Assembly: GCF_022458985.1 (NCBI RefSeq)
Contig: NC_061771.1
Location: 28,760,001-28,824,000 of the forward strand
Reading direction: 5' to 3'
From: Mugil cephalus
Taxonomy: Eukaryota; Chordata; Actinopteri; Mugiliformes; Mugilidae
Length of the DNA stretch: 64,000 bases
Shown: one piece after another, positions 16,651 through 28,150 of the stretch
Layout: every line of letters begins with the position of its first letter
How positions within the stretch are numbered: the first letter of the stretch is position 1
Made by a program: the position numbers and the translations under genes
Notes under the pieces: model-generated
Seen by the model: only the letters and a program-made list of their open reading frames with translations
Databases searched by the model: none
Told to the model about the DNA's origin: nothing

Positions 16651-19579
16651 GAAGCAGCTGGAAATGCTAAAGCAGGACATATGCTACTACCTTGCGGACC
16701 AATCAAAGCTCTCGGGGTCTGCGTTGCCATGGTACACATCAGGATGAGAAATCTAACAATTCATTCATTATAACTTGAGTGGAAAGGCAGGAGGAACATT
16801 TTAAAGTTTTACTGTCTTGAAAGGTTTTAAAGTGCAGATGTTGGAGTATTAGTAGTAGTAGTAATAGTAGTAGTAGCTGGAGTCAGCCTTACAAACATCT
16901 GTGATGTTGCCCTGACGTTGAGTGGGGCCAGTTATCATTCAGTCACCATCTATGAAGCGTGGCATAAATTAATCACCGTAATTAGTCGTTGACACGCTGA
17001 GGAGCGGCTCATGAATGACGACGTGAACAACTGGTGACATAACAAAATCATTAAATGACTCATTTCTAGATTTTTATTTCATTCACCTCATCCCAGTGAC
17101 GCCTGTGGAGGCTACACCAGACCCAGAAAATCATATCTTAATTAATCTGGTTCTGTAAATAGGGGAAAAACTGTTCTTCCGAAGCCTAAACTAAAATGTG
17201 ATTTCTTTAGCTGGCGACGGCGCAGCGCACATGTTCTTTCTTTTAGCTGTTTCCATCCACTTTGGCGCAATCAGCGGCCTGAATGATGGGAGAGTAAATG
17301 GAGGAAGTCCCCCCCCCCAACCCATCCCGTCCTGTCCCTTACTCTCCCTCTCTATCTCCACCACCATGAGCATCTGCCCAGAAATGAACAGATGTAGGCA
17401 CCTGCGTCGTGGGCCCACATATGCGCACATGCCCCCCACCACCACCACCACCACCACCACCACTCACCACCCCCTCCTCCCCAAAACCCCCTTTCAACCT
17501 TCTATGGGACCCGGGGCCGACCACAATGGGGAGAGATCAGGGATGCAGTAACCAAATACTGCCTATCCCCCCAGGACACTCGCTCTGTTAGAGGCATTGT
17601 CACCAGTTATATCAAGTGGCTGCACCGAACAATCTGCTGTATGACTGCTCATTTGAGACATAACATAATTCAGTGGGACAGAGGACAGGGGGAGGGAGGG
17701 AGGGTGGAGAGCTGGGAGGCGTACAGAGGTGGCTGCCTGGATAATTTCTATGGATATGAAGTGGTGTTCTTCTTTTTTTTGTTGTTTTTTTTTTTAAATA
17801 AGTGAGCTCAGGTTCTCTTGCAGTTGGGGTTCGGCTGAATTGAATCCAGTGATAAGTGGCTTTTTCTTTTTTCTTTTCTCTCTTTTTTTTTTTTAGGGTG
17901 TCGGGGGTGGCAGGTGCTAGCTGGGGTTTGAGGATGAAAGAGGCGCTTGTTGGAGCAGGGTGGGTACAAGACCAGGTTACACATAAAAAGGGCTGTTTTT
18001 GTTCGGGAGAGGAGGTCCGACAGCCCACCGGTAGAGCAGCGGTGGATAATGGCGCCATAATAGCCCCGTGCCCCTATCTCTCAGCTGCCGCTGGACGACA
18101 GAGGATCCACACGCACCTGTTGTCGTCCCCTCTATTGTGTCCGGCAAGCGTTAGCGTGCTACACCTCAGGAATGCTCCCCATCCAGAGGCCTGCCCTGCT
18201 CCTCCCAGGAGAGAGCTTAGCCACGGTGGGACGAGAGGGAGGGTGTCAGGAGTGTGTGTGTGTGTGTGCGTGGAGGAGCTGGGGAGGGGGCAACGAGAAC
18301 CAGCGGGGAAGCTTTAGAGGACAAGGCATGGGGAGGGGCAGGAGGGGAGGTGGAGGTGGGAGGTAAAGAGAGGGCGGCGGGTGCGTTCCTCCAAAGCCAG
18401 TGTCCTCTCTCCTCCTCTTCAGGGGCCTGTCCAGAGAGCCCTGTCCTAAATCACTGGCCCCAGGGGGAAGGCTCTCCATTGTGAAGAGATGGCCCCTGCA
18501 AGCTGGGCCGCCAGCTGCCACTGCTGCAGCGTCATGCCCTCCCCACCCCACCCCACCCCTCCACACACACACACACACACACACACACTCCCCTACTCTC
18601 CCTCAACACACACACACACACACCTCCTGCCTGCATCCCCTCCACCTTCAGCACCATGACAGTGCTCCCTACGGCCACGGGCCAGCAGAGAGCATTAAAA
18701 AGAATTAGAAGGAGGCTCTTGAGAAAGGCCACAGCAGAGCAACATGTTTTTTGGCCAAACATTAATGGTGACAAACTCTGAGCCGGGTTACAGTGCACGA
18801 CACGGTAACCTGGACAGATCTGAGTCCGGGGCCACCCCCTCCACCCCCCTCCCCTCCACGCCACCCCAAGAGGGATCCAGAGGGACAATGACGGACAGAG
18901 AGAAAGAGATCATCATTTTTGTGTGATAATGCAAAAGTGAGCAGCAGATTGTAGATTGATTCAAAAGAAAAAAGAAAAAAACAAAACAGGAGAATGAAGA
19001 CTTTCAAGTAAAGGGTCAAATCGGAACAAAAAGTGTTTCCTCACATTGATGCCACAGGGAAATCTATTTGTTATCTGTTTTCCAGAGAACCGTATTCGGT
19101 TCTTAAAGGAACCTTTTTGAAATTATTTTTCCTAAAGAACCTTATACAGCTAGAAAAGATTCTCAGACATCAGAAGGATCTCCAGAGCACTTGTATTGGG
19201 TCCTTTTACTTCAAATATGTACAATCCCACGTCCAGCTTCTTCCAAGTCATAAGAGAATCTAATTCACACATTCAAACGTTGGGCTCAAATCCTCAGGTT
19301 TTATCTTTCAACACACAGATAGTGGTAATAGAGACCAAAGAAATAAAGACCAAGGACTCATATCAAGGTTTTTCATTACAACTGGGACTCCTGTTTTCAG
19401 GGAGGTTTATGTATGAAACTAATTCTTAAGTCCATATACTGCCGTGGTACTCAGACCTGGGGTCAGCCGAAGGGTGTGTGCGTAATTACTGAATCTAACG
19501 TCTCACAGTTCACAAAAACGAGGTAATTCGTTCCAAGGATATCTCTTTAAACTTCCAGAGCAAGGGTTTAAAACAATTT
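16651..19579. other. Intergenic DNA rich in simple repeats
   Basis: Contains (AGT)n at 16847-16876, (CCA)n at 17436-17463 and (CA)n at 18562-18588 and 18605-18623, plus purine-rich stretches. A non-repetitive block near 18395-18545 with a CAGCTG E-box could be regulatory. No exon was recognised. Confidence 0.4.
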
Positions 19580-20190
19580 CTTAAGCTTTAAGAAATGCTC
19601 TCAGAAGAAAGATTTATTCAATAATTGCAAAACCAAAATCACTGGGACTCTTTGTAGAGTTGAGTGTCAAGTACGTCCTTTGTGAAGGAGATCAACAAGG
19701 AAACCAAACTCCAACAGCTTCAGATGTGAAGAGTTTAAGTATTCCATCAGAACGGCCTTTTTGGTCGAACCCTCCTCTCTGGCTTCAAGCAGATGGGTCC
19801 ACCTATGAGAGCTGTGTTCTGCTCAAGTTTGTCTTTGTGCTTGCTTTAGTAACCCCTTATGAATATAATTCATAATAATTCATAAGTCTTTAGTATTTCC
19901 TCCTGCTTCTTCATCATCATCATCAGTTTTTGAATTGATTGTTTTGGATCAATAAAGATGGAACACACAAAGGAAATGTTAACTGAGGAGGGTCAAAGGT
20001 ACAAACATTTGTGCGACTCGTCTTCTGTGAACTGTCAGCAAAAGTTTCTGTCGTCGTTGTTGGGAAAGTGAAACAGGAAGTACAAACAAAAATGAACCCA
20101 ACTGGCAAAAAAGACACAGCGCCGACTAGCGTTTTTACAGCCGGACTGATGAACTCACAAGTATCCACCTTTTTCCCGAATTCTGAACGT
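19580..20190 (-). repeat. Dispersed repeat family, inverted copy
   Basis: The reverse complement matches the 16081-16530 element in the same order. It has the GGCTGTGTCTTTT-like start, the GTTAAC/TCTTTATTG core near 19925-19990, and the AATCTTTCTTCTGAGA module near 19598-19620. Confidence 0.65.
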
Positions 20191-21545
20191 TACCCGTGAG
20201 AGGTTTGCTCTTCCGGTAGCGCTACGTTCCCATGGTTTCAGTAGCTGTCAACATCGTGGTAAACGTCGGCTTTTGACTGTGGATGATGTGGATGATACGA
20301 ATGTTTTAAAAAGTCGTGAAGCTATGACGGACGTTAGCTACATTGACATCGTAGAGTACAATGTTTGGCTCTGAGATGTAGTGGACCAGAAGCATAAAGT
20401 ATAAGAAAAATGCAAAAGTAAATGTAATATAACTGTAATTTATGATGTTAACGTACATCCATTTGGGTGAATTTTACGCTTAAGTTTATCTGAGATTAAG
20501 ACCTGTAACGTCAGTACAGTGAATCATTTTAAGAAGAATTCTCCGGATCGGGATGCAGTTCTGTCGGATGTTTATCGGAGAAGTGGTGCATGCACTATCT
20601 TTGGAGGATATTTTAGTTTTAAAGCCATGCTAGCTTTTGTTCCTCGTTGTTCGGCATGGAGTGCCAATTTATAGTGCTAAAAACAAACGGTTTCCGATAA
20701 ACTTTTCAGTTTCTTTGACTTGGCACAACGGCACAAGTTGAACCAGAGCTCATTGTTTTAAGAGAAAAATTAAATTGGCTTTTTTTCCCCCCATTTAGTT
20801 TTTATTAGCTGTGTGACAGGACACCGGAAACCACTAGTATAGTTCTGTCACTGCACTCCCATAGGCTTCTGAAGAAACATGTGGATAAATAGCCTGCACC
20901 GGCATACGTACAAACCTTTACAGCGGAGCACGGCGGTGGCAGCATCACGCCGTGTTTCTCAGCAGCGATAAAGGGAGATTGAATGAAGCCACGCAGAGAG
21001 AAAAAACCTTTGTCGACACTAAATTCAGAACATTTATCTGAAGGTGGCAGTTCACAAAAGTTTCAAATCCGAATCTCACGCAGCCCTACAAGGTCTGTCA
21101 GGAAGGACGGAACACAGGAGGTCAAAGGCCGAGGAGGTTTTTTTTATTGTCATTTCAAACACATAAAGCAGGTGCAGTTCACAGTGAGATGTGAGCGACA
21201 TGAAGACACAGGACTTAGGGGTACAATACAAGTGTGCAAGCTTATGCAAACTGGCGTAGTACAAAACACTTACTAGGCAATGCACATAAAAAAAAAAAAA
21301 AGACATCACACAGAACAGAGAGCAGCACAGACTTATAAGCAGAGTAACATGTATGAGTATGATTAGCAGCTTAACGTGTGCAAAGCTGTGGCGGCTGCAG
21401 CTTCTAGTGAAAGAAATATCTTTAATACTTAAGAGTCCGGAGTAGTGCAGTGTAAATAGATCACAGAGGTACTGTGGAGCGAAGCTGTTTGAGGTTTAAA
21501 AGGCATTTTTGTTGCCAGTATTTTGTAATAAACATCCAATGCTAA

Positions 21546-21547
21546 CA

Positions 21548-21578
<31 letters not shown>

Positions 21579-21587
21579 ATATTTCAA

Positions 21588-21636
<49 letters not shown>
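21546..21636. repeat. (TA)n microsatellite
   Basis: Interrupted TA/TG tract with a pure TA run of about 40 bp after a CACACA break. Confidence 0.95.
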
Positions 21637-21639
<3 letters not shown>

Positions 21640-21859
21640 CTATATTATAGGAACAGGAAAGCTTCTTATCACAAGTTGTAGTTCTTTCCACCGTCTTTTG
21701 CTGCTCCACCAGACATAACTGTTGCAGATCCACTAAATTGACATATTCACAGGCTTTTCTCCTTTTTTTTTTAAATTTTTATTTCATTTCATCCCCACAC
21801 TCCTCACCCCCCCCTCCCCTCCTCCCCTGCCACGGCTGCCGCGGCTCTGTAGGAGGATT

Positions 21860-22015
21860 TTCCCATCCATAGCTGGAGGAGGCGTACTCTATTGTGCAGC
21901 GTCTAATGATGATTGTAATGATGGCTTGTCCATCTTTGATAAGAAACAGCACGCCCCTCATTAAAGGGCCCGGGGCCCCGGTTCTCATGGCTGCCGGTCC
22001 CCTTCCCCGGAGTCG
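21860..22015. promoter_or_regulatory. Candidate regulatory block between the delta and rho genes
   Basis: Non-repetitive sequence flanked by C-rich low-complexity DNA. It has two TAATGATG cores near 21904-21922, a TCF/LEF-like CTTTGAT followed by GATAAG near 21935-21943, and the GGGCCCGGGGCCCC palindrome near 21966-21979. Only motif density supports it. Confidence 0.2.
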
Positions 22016-22935
22016 GACAGCAGGCGAAGGGGAGGCGAGACGACACCCGTGGCACACGCCTGTTGACCGAGCCACAAAGCAAAAGCGTGTGACACTCGCC
22101 CCACCCCCGCCGCTCCCATTGTCCTCCCCGTGGGTCCCACAGACAAGACCAATCCTGTTACCCTCCCCACTCCCCCCTCGCCCTCCGTCACCCGCCACCC
22201 CTCCTCGCATCCATCCGTCCAAAAAAAAAAAGAAGAAACCCACAACACACACATGCTCTCCCTCGCCATCTATTCTTTCTCTCCTTCACAATCAGTTTTA
22301 TCAATCAGCTGATCTCTCCCTTTCTCACGCATGCACCAGAGGTTGCCCTCACCCCCTTCTCCAACACCTCCCCCCCATCCCAACCTCCCTCCCTCCTTCA
22401 CCATCAGCTGCCACGTTAGGTGGAAATCCATCATCGGGGTGGAAAGAAGTTGCTCGTGCATGCTGCCCCGCTCAGCCATTACCATTCACATACATGCTCA
22501 CATATTGGGGATGTACATGGGGGCTGGGGAACGGGGAGGGTGATGGTGGGGGGTGGGGGGGCAGATTGGTCCAGGAGGTTTTCGGGGGGCTCTAATTCAC
22601 TGATTCACATGCAGACAGTATTTCTTGGTGGAGGATGTGGCAGGTGGGTGGAGTTTTTTAAGGGATGCTGGATGGTGTTGGTGGTGGTGATGGTCGTGGG
22701 ATGGAGGAGGAGGAGGAGGGGGAGGGGGCAGGCACGGGGTGATGGGAGGGAGAAGGAGGAGGGGGAGGAAGGGGAGGGGGTTGCCGCGGCTGCCGGGGTC
22801 AGGCCTGTGTGTCCTGGGAAAGTTGGGTTCTCCATTTAAATCTGCACATGTTGCGGCCTTCTGGTGGCTGCGTGAATGTGCACGGTGACAGATGGCCCCG
22901 GCCCATAACTATAGAGTCCGAGCGCCCGGGTCCCC

Positions 22936-23053
22936 CGAGGGAGAGAGCGGGAGAGAGAGTGACAGAGGGAAAGAGAAAGATAGATAGAGAGGGAGAGAGG
23001 TGGTGCAGGGGAAGAAGAAGAAGAAGAGGAAGAAGAAAAAGAAGGAGAAGAGA
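22936..23053. repeat. Polypurine tract
   Basis: Nearly all A and G on the plus strand, made of GAGA, GGGA and AAG repeats with few interruptions. Such tracts can form triplex (H-DNA) structures. Confidence 0.8.
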
Positions 23054-23175
23054 ATGTGGCGCTCAGCTGATCCCATCAAAAAGAGAGATGAGGGGCTGAG
23101 GAAAGGCAGAGCGAGGAGGAGGAGGAGGAGGGATGAGGATATATGTGTGTTTGTATCTATGTGTGCGTGTTGTCA

Positions 23176-23216
23176 GGGGGGTGGGGGTGTGGGGGTGTGG
23201 GGGTGTGGGGGTGTGG
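23176..23216 (+). repeat. G-rich minisatellite (GGGGGTGT)n
   Basis: Five or so runs of 4-6 G separated by TGT or T. This is a textbook G-quadruplex pattern with short loops on the plus strand. Confidence 0.85.
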
Positions 23217-24223
23217 ACCCTTAATCCCAAACTCTAAATTGAGTTAATGTATTTGCCCGGTCTGCATACTCCAAAAGGAGGCCCCGGGTCCCCAAAGATT
23301 CTGATTAGGTGTCTAGTTTATCAGATGTCGGGCTGGGGGTGGGGGTCCTGGGGGCACTGTCGAGCAGAATAGCAGCTTTGCACGTTATGTGTGTGTGTGT
23401 GTGTTGACAGGGTTTATGGGTTATTTGTGGAAGCTGTGCCAGCTTCTAGGGGCTACCCGACGTCTCCACTCACAGAGTTGCCGGATTGCTGCTGTTTTTT
23501 TTTGTTTTGGTTTGTTTTTTGTTTTTTCCCCCTCTGACTCTTTGTTAATCCTGTTAAGCAGCAATGTCAGCGCCTGGTTAAAGATTATTTTTGGCAGATT
23601 AGCGACTCGGAGGAGCCGAGAGACAGAGCTGGAGGGGGCCGACTTGGGAGGGACAGTGTCCTTTGCGAAGCGAGAGCGCATTTTGTACGGTTTCACGTGT
23701 CGTTAACTGCATGTTTGCGCGTTAAGACCTTGATTAACGTGAGAAAATACTTGGTGTGAGAGGGTCAAGTGCGTACGCAAGGATGCAATGGAGAACGCTG
23801 TCAAGGATCAGTTCACCCAAATCATAAAATGACATTTGAGGTTCTCAGACGTGAAGTTTAGTTCATTGGGAGAGAGTGAAAGGTCTGTAAGGGTATTTTT
23901 TCTCAGATGCAAGAAGACTTGGAAAAACAAAAACCACTACTATTACAATTTCTGCACAGACAGTACAGTTTTTTTGTATTGTAGACTTTTAATGTGGAAC
24001 ATTAGAGACAGACACAACAACTATTATCTTCTCTGTCAGATCCCAGCCCTGTGAGCGCGGTGAAGCCGGTCGACTGACAATCTCCTCGTGCAAATTGCCT
24101 ACAGGGACGCTTATACAGACCTCATGCAGCTTCCCTGCGTGGAGCGTGTCTCTGTGAAACGGTTTCTTGCTCCCACTCGGGCGTTTTTTGGTGCTGTTAA
24201 ATGCATGGCAACACATTCTGCCG

Positions 24224-24225
<2 letters not shown>

Positions 24226-24256
<31 letters not shown>
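24226..24256. repeat. (CA)n microsatellite
   Basis: About 15 CA units without interruption. Confidence 0.95.
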
Positions 24257-24259
<3 letters not shown>

Positions 24260-24805
24260 TGCCTTCTCACCATGCTGCCGCTCTGCAGCCTCCTGGAGAA
24301 GTGACACACTTCACAGTTTATTCATATGAGGCCACTACAAGCTGGATATAATATATAAAATCATTTGAAGTCTAATCGTTGTAACGTCTCATGTTATAAG
24401 AAAAATAAATGTCATATAATTATTCAAATTATTATTTAAAACAGAAATACATCTCTGATACTGAACAGCCATAGTGGAGCTTGTAAGAGGATTATTGTCA
24501 TTTTTTTTTAAATAATTTGTAATATGAATGTATCAACTTAAACCTGGTTCATCTGATAGGACACATCAGTTGAACTGGCGGTGCGTGCACGCGCTTTATG
24601 TTTGATGCTTTAATCTGTTTTCTCCTCCAGACTTTCTCCCCGCGTGCAGACGCATTAAATCCCGCTGTTCAGAAGGAGAAAGGATGACTCATGTGTTGCA
24701 TCCAGTCTGGCTCCCGCAGTCGCAACTGCACCACGAGAGGGCGCCAGAACACCCGCAGCCCTTACTCTCCATATCCCCTTCGGTAGAAGGAGACCACTGC
24801 CTAGG

Positions 24806-24960
24806 ACGCAGTTGTCAAACATTCAGCCCGCGAGCCAAAAAAAAAAAGCGGTCCAACACAAGGTCTGATCCGGCCCGCAGCATGAAATTTGCGAAAATTA
24901 CATTAGCATAGAAGGCTGGAATTTTTAAATGCTATTCCAAGTTTGTCCACTGTTTTAGTC
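24806..24960. repeat. Dispersed repeat (copy 1)
   Basis: Starts TTGTCAAACATTCAGCCCGC and includes GGCCCGCAGCATGAA. It shares this order with 40208-40310. Sequences of this type are frequent in fish genomes; the family is not named here. Confidence 0.55.
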
Positions 24961-25732
24961 AGAGAAGTGGACCGAACACAACACTGAGACCCAGGATTGA
25001 ACAGCAGACAGCAATGAGCCTAAATGGCGCTTATTTTTCTTAAGATGCAGGATATAAAAAGTGAGTTAGCTGTGTGCTTTTGTCATTATTCATTTGATTA
25101 GCTTAGAACTTTATTATTATTTTTATTTATTCCTCATGATAACGCAGATTATGTGTGATGATGATGCGCAATCTCGATTTTTTTTAATGGCTGAATATCA
25201 TTTATCATATCGTTTTCCCTAAGTTAAAAAAAAAAAACAACCAAATCCAAATTAAAAATGAATCAGATCTAACTATATTTGGCCCATGTTTTCATTGGAC
25301 GAGGCTCTCAAATGTATAACCCGCACAACTGATATGAAGTTTAAACGTTTTATATTTTTAATTGGCTGAAGAGTTGGACATGCTGTGTATTTTGTTGTGC
25401 AGGATAAAGGTTTTCCAGTCAGCTTAGTTCATTTCACTTGGAAAGCTCTGGAGCCTCACATGCCGCTCTGCTCGCTAAGCCTCTTAGGAGGCACGACCAC
25501 AGCAGATGTAGGGAGAATGCCAATCAGGAGCTCCTGCTGCGCAGAGGCACCCGGCGGCTGTGCCACTGTCTGCGTCAAATCTCTGCCGCGGCTCACATAG
25601 CTTCAAACTCACCGTGCTGTTGTGCTGTTTACTGCGCAAATATCAGCCCTCAAGACGATGAAGCGAGCAGAGGCCTGTCGGCAAATCTAAAACCCGTTCA
25701 GTTCCGAAACCAGTTATTTCTACGCTATAGAC

Positions 25733-27454
25733 ATGCTCCCTCAAGATGTCGGGAAGCAGAAGCTCCGCCGCCGTGTGTCGGAGCCCATGTGCGGAGGAGA
25801 CTGCCCTCCTCTCCCGCCACGGCGCTTGAAGAACCGGGACTTCCCTCTTGGCATGAAGCGCCGGAGATCCGGCTCCGCACCTGAGCGCAAGGTGAACTGC
25901 GTCCTGGTCGGAGACGGAGCTGTGGGAAAGACCAGCCTCGTGGTCAGCTACACCACCAACGGATACCCGACGGAGTATGTCCCCACAGCGTTTGACAACT
26001 TTACAGGTAATGTTTCTAATCGTGACGCACACATTTTACGCACAGGAATGCTTAATTTCTCAGAGTAGCTATGTGCTTTGTGTTGGCACCACACAAGTTT
26101 TACTGTCAAAGTAACGTGTCACTTACACTAACAGTTAGAGCGATTGCAACCACGTTGTAAGAACCTACCGTGTCTTTATCTTTTCAGTGATGGTTGTGGT
26201 TGACGGAAAACCAGTGAGGCTGCAGCTCTGTGACATGGCTGGACAGGTGAGGCGCACTTTCTCTATAATGGCATAGGCTACATGGATAAATGACCAGGAC
26301 TTTTTAAAAAACTTTTTTTTTTTAACTCCACTCCGTCTTTCCTCACACTGCGTTGCTATGATAGAAATGGGGCCTGGTTGATGGATCAATCAATGTAAGT
26401 AATCACTGATCAATAACATCCGAGTAAACCTCCCTTGCTTGGTTTGTGTCGGCCGCCCCCTGCAGCCCGCCACTTTGTCCTGAACTTAAATCCTCTACAC
26501 CCCCCCTTTCAGATTGAGTTGCCCTCCAGTCCAGTACCCCTGTAACCCCGCGGTTTACATCGCCCCCTGCAGGAAATAAGCCAGTTTGTATCTTGTGCTT
26601 AAGTGGCTTCAAGTAACGACAGGCATCCTATTCATCTATTCCAAAAATGTCCCTTTTGTTGGTGGGGAAAAAAAAAAAAAATTAAAAACACGTGTCAAGT
26701 AGAAGCTGAGGTTTTATTATGACTCAGTCACTCTAATTAGACATTAGACTTCCTATTGCGGTCAAATCTGCAACTGAAAATAGTTCTTAAGTTTGTGAGT
26801 TTGTGAGTTTCTTCAGTGTGGATTGCTGCTAAGAGCCATAAACAGGGTCAGAGACAGAAAATCATTGTGTTGATATGTTTTTTTTTTTTTTTTTTTTTTT
26901 TACTCAGATTTTTGGACTTAAAGAACAAGTAACCTGTCTTCTGTGTTTCTTTATCCATGCAGGACGAGTTGGAGCGTCTCCGGCCGCTGTGCTACAAAAA
27001 CGCAGACGTCTTCCTCCTCTGCTACAGCGTGGTGCGTCCCTGCTCTTTCCGTAACCTGACAAACAAGTGGGTTCCGGAGATACGTCAACACTGTCCCGGG
27101 GCGCCCATAGTCCTTGTCGGCACCCAGGTGGATCTGCGGGAGGACGTCCAGGTACTGATACACCTGGCGCAGAACCAGGAGCGTCCGGTGGGCTCTGACG
27201 AGGGTCGGCAGCTCGCCCTGGAGCTCGGCGCCGTGAGCTTCGCGGAGTGCTCGGCGCTGACCCAGAAGAACCTGAAGGACACGTTCGACTCGGCCATCTT
27301 GGCGAGCATCGAGCAGACGGACAGTATCGGCGTCCAGCAGCAGCAGAGACTGACCCTGAGCAGGAAGACGCCGGAAAAGATCAAGAGCCTCTCGGAGAGC
27401 TGGTGGAGGAAGATCAGCTGTCTGATGGGGGAGCAGAGCTGTGATTTCAAATGA
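25733..27454 (+). CDS. rhou: RhoU-type atypical small GTPase (three exons)
   Basis: Exons 25733-26006, 26188-26246 and 26963-27454, with GT-AG junctions and matching phases, give 274 residues. RhoU is a fast-cycling Rho GTPase acting on actin, adhesion and PAK signalling. An N-terminal SH3-ligand motif PPLPPRR (residues 25-31) is followed by the G1 loop GDGAVGKTS (60-68), switch I near [14 protein letters not shown]4 TQVD and G5 ECSALTQ. The [11 protein letters not shown] stretch and LCY-DVFLLC pattern fit RhoU better than RhoV. Two oddities stand out. The G3 motif reads DMAGQ (Met 108) instead of DTAGQ. The C-terminus reads [18 protein letters not shown] instead of the family's WWKKYCCFV-type end, so the usual palmitoylated Cys-Phe-Val tail is changed. 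The start ATG gives the full proline-rich N-terminus; in-frame Met 19 and Met 41 are alternatives. Confidence 0.9.
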
Positions 27455-28150
27455 ACACTTGGTACGTTTCGGTTGGAGCCAGCTGACAGACGGGAGCCAG
27501 ATGGACGAGGATCATCACCAGCACAACAAGATCCAGAAAGAGTTCACAGACTGGCAGAGAAAATTCACCCCTCACTTTTAGGGACTGTTCAACAAGTAGA
27601 CAAGTAACCGATGAAATGAAACCAGTTAGATGTTAGGAGAAGCTCTGAAAAGACACTTTAGAGGTCAGAGAGTGGAGTTGTAGAGTTTAGTTTAGTTTAG
27701 TTTTGTGGTTTCTCTAAGCTTCTCTAAATGCAGCACAGAAGTAAGTTGATTTCAAAAGAATCCAAAATTAAATCGAAGTGCTAAGGTATTAATTAAGGTA
27801 CTTCCTGCAAGAAGAAGTAGTGAAAGAGAAGCTGAGAATGTAAAAGCACTTTCTACCTCCTCCAACGTACGTGCTGGTTTGCAGTGATTATTTTCTGTAT
27901 TCCTTCTGAATCTGTCTCAGTGTTGTTAACCTCACCTACCTGAAGCTCCCTTGAAAAAACAAAAACAACATACAGCTCTTATTTGACCCAGCTGGTTTCT
28001 CACTTTTACACCCCAACATTACTGGTACTTTGTTTGATTGTTAGTTTGTAGACAATTCTGAAGTTATTATTTATTATTTATTTATTTTTGACTGTCATCG
28101 CTGATCTTGGGCTATGCTCAGAAGTCTCAATTAAAAGTTATTACACCTGT
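27455..28150 (+). other. rhou: Probable 3' UTR of the rho gene
   Basis: Non-coding sequence after the TGA. An ATTAAA signal at 28130-28135 suggests cleavage about 20 bp later, giving a UTR of about 700 nt. A later AATAAA near 28608 is an alternative. Confidence 0.45.

Larger units (their letters stand above)
20191..25732. other. Intergenic DNA upstream of the rho gene
   Basis: Mixed sequence with no supported exon. Part of 21140-21300 resembles a LINE 3' region. Simple repeats and possible regulatory blocks are listed separately. Confidence 0.4.

Noticed and set aside
21894-22595. A 233-residue plus-strand ORF rich in Pro and Ser
   Set aside because: Low-complexity C-rich DNA with no domain and no splice or family support.
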